Assembly (NCBI GenBank): GCA_020426425.1
Contig: JAGQQB010000177.1
Coordinates: forward strand, 1-7,507
DNA: 7,507 nucleotides
Direction of reading: 5' to 3'
Source of the DNA: Planctomycetaceae bacterium
Lineage (GTDB): Bacteria; Planctomycetota; Planctomycetia; Planctomycetales; Planctomycetaceae
Of the stretch, positions 5,851 to 7,507 are shown piece by piece; within the stretch, counting starts at the first letter, position 1, and each line of letters opens with the position of its first letter. Below the pieces are notes generated by a model. It searched no databases. It saw only the letters and a list, made by a program, of their open reading frames with translations, and was not told the origin of the DNA. The translations under genes were made by a program, and so were the position numbers.

Positions 5851-7029
5851 CTATGGACGCCGCGCTCCGGCTAGTGCGACAATGACCACGATTCCCACAA
5901 ACAGCAGGGGCCAACGAGGGAAGTCGGTTCCGTTCGAGGAGGGACTCAACGGGGACGCGGTGGCGAGGGCGGTCGGTTCCGTCGTTACCACAGTTTGCAG
6001 TGCAGGAGTGGACGAGGGGGCGTGGTTCTCTGAAGTCTGTCGCGTGTTTCCCTTAGGGATCGGCACGAGTTCGGGTTCTGTGGCCGGGGACTGTTTGCGG
6101 CTGCGCTGCAATCCCGAGTCGGGTGGCCCTTCATCCCCTTGAAACAGGGCTGCTTCCCAGTCCGTGGACAGGAGCAGATCGAACCCGGGGTTCTGTTCCT
6201 TCACCTGACAGGAACAGGCGCCAGCTAGGAAGTACGCCAGGTCGGCAATTGTCCCTGCATCAAGCTTCGTGGTCGGCATAATCTCCAGCGCTCGACCGCG
6301 TCCAAAGACCGGAATCAGCACCGGTTCGTCGGTCATGAAGACCTGAGGACGCGCGGCTGCCAGCAGTTGTAGAAACGCCCCTTCGCCGGCGGCATCGCGT
6401 TGAATCTTCAGCAGCGACATCTTCAGAGTGAGCGGAACCGACGAATACAGTTCGGAGCCGGGTTGGCCAATGCCGTCAGGAAATGGGATTTCATTGGAGA
6501 GCTTCTCCAACTGACTGGTGAGCAGTTCCTCGACCGCCTGCGTTCTCCCGGCATCCTTGCTCGCGATCAACAGCCATACACTCGCCTGACCTTTCTGCAA
6601 TCGCTGAGTCAATTCCAGCCGAGCCGGCGAAGTGAACAGCGACTCGGTCGGCAGTTTCGCGAGCGCATCGGACCACAGGACCACCTGTTGTCCGCGCGAC
6701 AGCCGAGTCAGCAGACGCACTTGGGGAGTTTCGCAAGGGCCGAGCTGCCGAATCTGGTCCGCGTGTTCTTCCGGAAGCGGCTGCCGCAGATCGATCACTT
6801 GGACTCGGCAGTTCGCTGTGCCCCCAGACAGGATCGATTGTGCCTGCAGTTCCTGCACCTGTCGGGTTTGGTCCTCCGTCAGGTCGGAGGCATGGACGAC
6901 GAGCAGTTCGAGGTTGTCCGCTTGCCAACGTTCAAGTGCGTAGCGGAACACTGGGATGTTGCACGCGTCGGCACGAAGTGTGACGCTCAGCAGCAGGGTG
7001 GCCAAGAGCAGACGGAACGAGGTCGTCAT
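5851..7029 (-). CDS. Exported, C-terminally membrane-anchored protein of unnamed CNIPVFRYALERW/CSCQVKEQNPG family
   Basis: A 392-residue protein starting at ATG 7029, with AAGGGA (7041-7036) 6 bases upstream. The signal peptide is clear (hydrophobic 7-18) with an ADA|C cleavage site after A22, so Cys23 may be the mature N-terminus; lipidation is possible but the lipobox is poor. The mature chain opens CNIPVFRYALERW (23-35). This is followed by alternating alpha/beta sequence that could be thioredoxin-like, a VWLLIASKDAGR segment near 150-162, VFGRGRAL at 241-248 and CSCQVKEQNPG at 272-282. A Pro/Ser/Thr-rich linker runs from about 300 to 372, then one membrane helix (WPLLFVGIVVIVAL) and a short basic tail, ARRP. 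I recall similar proteins in planctomycetes but know no established function or name. It starts 3 bases after the DUF1844 gene and precedes DUF1501, suggesting one transcript. Predicted topology is a large domain outside the cytoplasmic membrane, held by the C-terminal helix. Confidence 0.75.
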   Translation of the reverse strand: MTTSFRLLLATLLLSVTLRADACNIPVFRYALERWQADNLELLVVHASDLTEDQTRQVQELQAQSILSGGTANCRVQVIDLRQPLPEEHADQIRQLGPCETPQVRLLTRLSRGQQVVLWSDALAKLPTESLFTSPARLELTQRLQKGQASVWLLIASKDAGRTQAVEELLTSQLEKLSNEIPFPDGIGQPGSELYSSVPLTLKMSLLKIQRDAAGEGAFLQLLAAARPQVFMTDEPVLIPVFGRGRALEIMPTTKLDAGTIADLAYFLAGACSCQVKEQNPGFDLLLSTDWEAALFQGDEGPPDSGLQRSRKQSPATEPELVPIPKGNTRQTSENHAPSSTPALQTVVTTEPTALATASPLSPSSNGTDFPRWPLLFVGIVVIVALAGARRP

Positions 7030-7032
7030 TGC

Positions 7033-7365
7033 TTATCCCTTGCTCTGCTCGACGTACATCATCCGCAAATCATGCAAGGTCGCGCTGAGATGCTTCTCTT
7101 CTTCGGGCGTCAGATTGCCCTTTGTCTTTGCCTCCAGGATGCCGATCAGATCAATGAAGTGCTTCGCCAGCGGTAGCTCGCGCTGTGCCTTGCCATCGGG
7201 ACCGGGCAACACGCCGAGCGCGAGGAGCGACTGCGAAGTGAGCAACTGAATCAACGTGCCGAACTGCGGCACCGGGAGATTCTCAAGCGCCTGAGCACGT
7301 TCATCGGCCAGATTTGTAGCTGGATCGACTTCGGGTTCTGGAGCAGGTTGGGTGTCGTCGGGCAT
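7033..7365 (-). CDS. DUF1844 protein
   Basis: A 110-residue soluble protein with no signal peptide. After an acidic, Pro-rich N-terminus (about 1-30) comes the DUF1844 core: FGTLIQLLTSQSLLALGVLPGPDGK, then LAKHFIDLIGILEAKTKGNLTPEEEKHL and LRMMYVEQ at the C-terminus. Residues of the KTKGNLT motif are the family hallmark. The function of DUF1844 is unknown; the helical pattern suggests a small helix bundle. The gene begins 7 bases after the stop codon of the DUF1553 gene and has no Shine-Dalgarno site, so it may depend on coupled translation. It is the only apparently cytoplasmic product in this cluster. Confidence 0.92.
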   Translation of the reverse strand: MPDDTQPAPEPEVDPATNLADERAQALENLPVPQFGTLIQLLTSQSLLALGVLPGPDGKAQRELPLAKHFIDLIGILEAKTKGNLTPEEEKHLSATLHDLRMMYVEQSKG

Positions 7366-7372
7366 GGGGGGA

Positions 7373-7507
7373 CTAGGGGTGAGTGTCTAGGAATTGTTGG
7401 CTGTGGACCGAGGTCGTCCGGCGACCCCAACGACCGTCATTCAACGTAACAAAACTCGTTCGCGCTGAGCAGTGTTTGACACAAATCGGTGAGGGCCAGT
7501 TGATCGG
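7373..7507 (-). CDS. DUF1553 (PSD1-type) protein, C-terminal tail only
   Basis: An open frame on the minus strand runs in from the right edge and stops with TAG at 7375-7373. It encodes DQLALTDLCQTLLSANEF, then VTLNDGRWGRRTTSVHSQQF and LDTHP. The segment LTDLCQTLLSANEF matches the final helix of DUF1549/DUF1553 proteins (dLCqaLLNsNEFlyvd), large exported proteins that often carry a cytochrome c PSCyt domain at the N-terminus. Most members end within a few residues of NEF; this one goes on for about 25 more residues. Only 43 full codons are visible, so the assignment rests on one motif plus the nearby DUF1501 gene, its usual partner. Confidence 0.65.
   Translation of the reverse strand, partial: PINWPSPICVKHCSARTSFVTLNDGRWGRRTTSVHSQQFLDTHP

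Noticed and set aside
6400..7176. A 258-codon plus-strand frame opposite the anchored protein and DUF1844 gene
   Set aside because: It has a Gln/Arg-rich, domain-free translation and spans the junction of two well-supported minus-strand genes.

Overview
The window looks like a chromosomal piece of a planctomycete (phylum Planctomycetota). The evidence is a Tat-exported DUF1501 protein, the tail of a DUF1553 (PSD1-type) protein, a DUF1844 protein, a PQQ-like beta-propeller, high GC coding sequence and mostly weak ribosome binding sites. Genus cannot be told from the sequence alone. No tRNA, rRNA, CRISPR array, transposase or phage gene is visible.

Left part (1-1719, + strand): the 3' end of an Rrf2-family regulator is followed by two exported single-haem proteins with Tll0287-like/DUF3365 features. 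They are divergent tandem paralogues, each with one CxxCH motif. The three genes are spaced by 56-59 bases and could form a redox- or gas-responsive unit.

Middle (1720-2337): about 0.6 kb without a convincing gene. It holds at least four repeat or stem-loop structures, including a long near-perfect inverted repeat (2008-2099) and two short tandem arrays (8-bp and 9-bp units). A possible extended -10 promoter lies just before the next gene. Then come two + strand genes with a 4-base overlap (2338-4418): an exported beta-propeller protein and an exported SGNH-type hydrolase.

Right part (4447-7507, - strand, convergent with the SGNH gene): a tightly packed run read right to left. It comprises the C-terminal tail of a DUF1553 protein, a small DUF1844 protein, an unnamed exported protein with a C-terminal membrane anchor, and the Tat-exported DUF1501 protein. 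DUF1553 and DUF1501 genes are commonly adjacent in planctomycetes; here two other genes sit between them. Most products are predicted to be exported, so the window mainly encodes envelope or periplasmic functions of unknown purpose. No fully new system can be demonstrated. The best candidates for follow-up are the haem-protein pair, the CSCQVKEQNPG-family protein inside the DUF1553/DUF1501 cluster, and the intergenic repeats.
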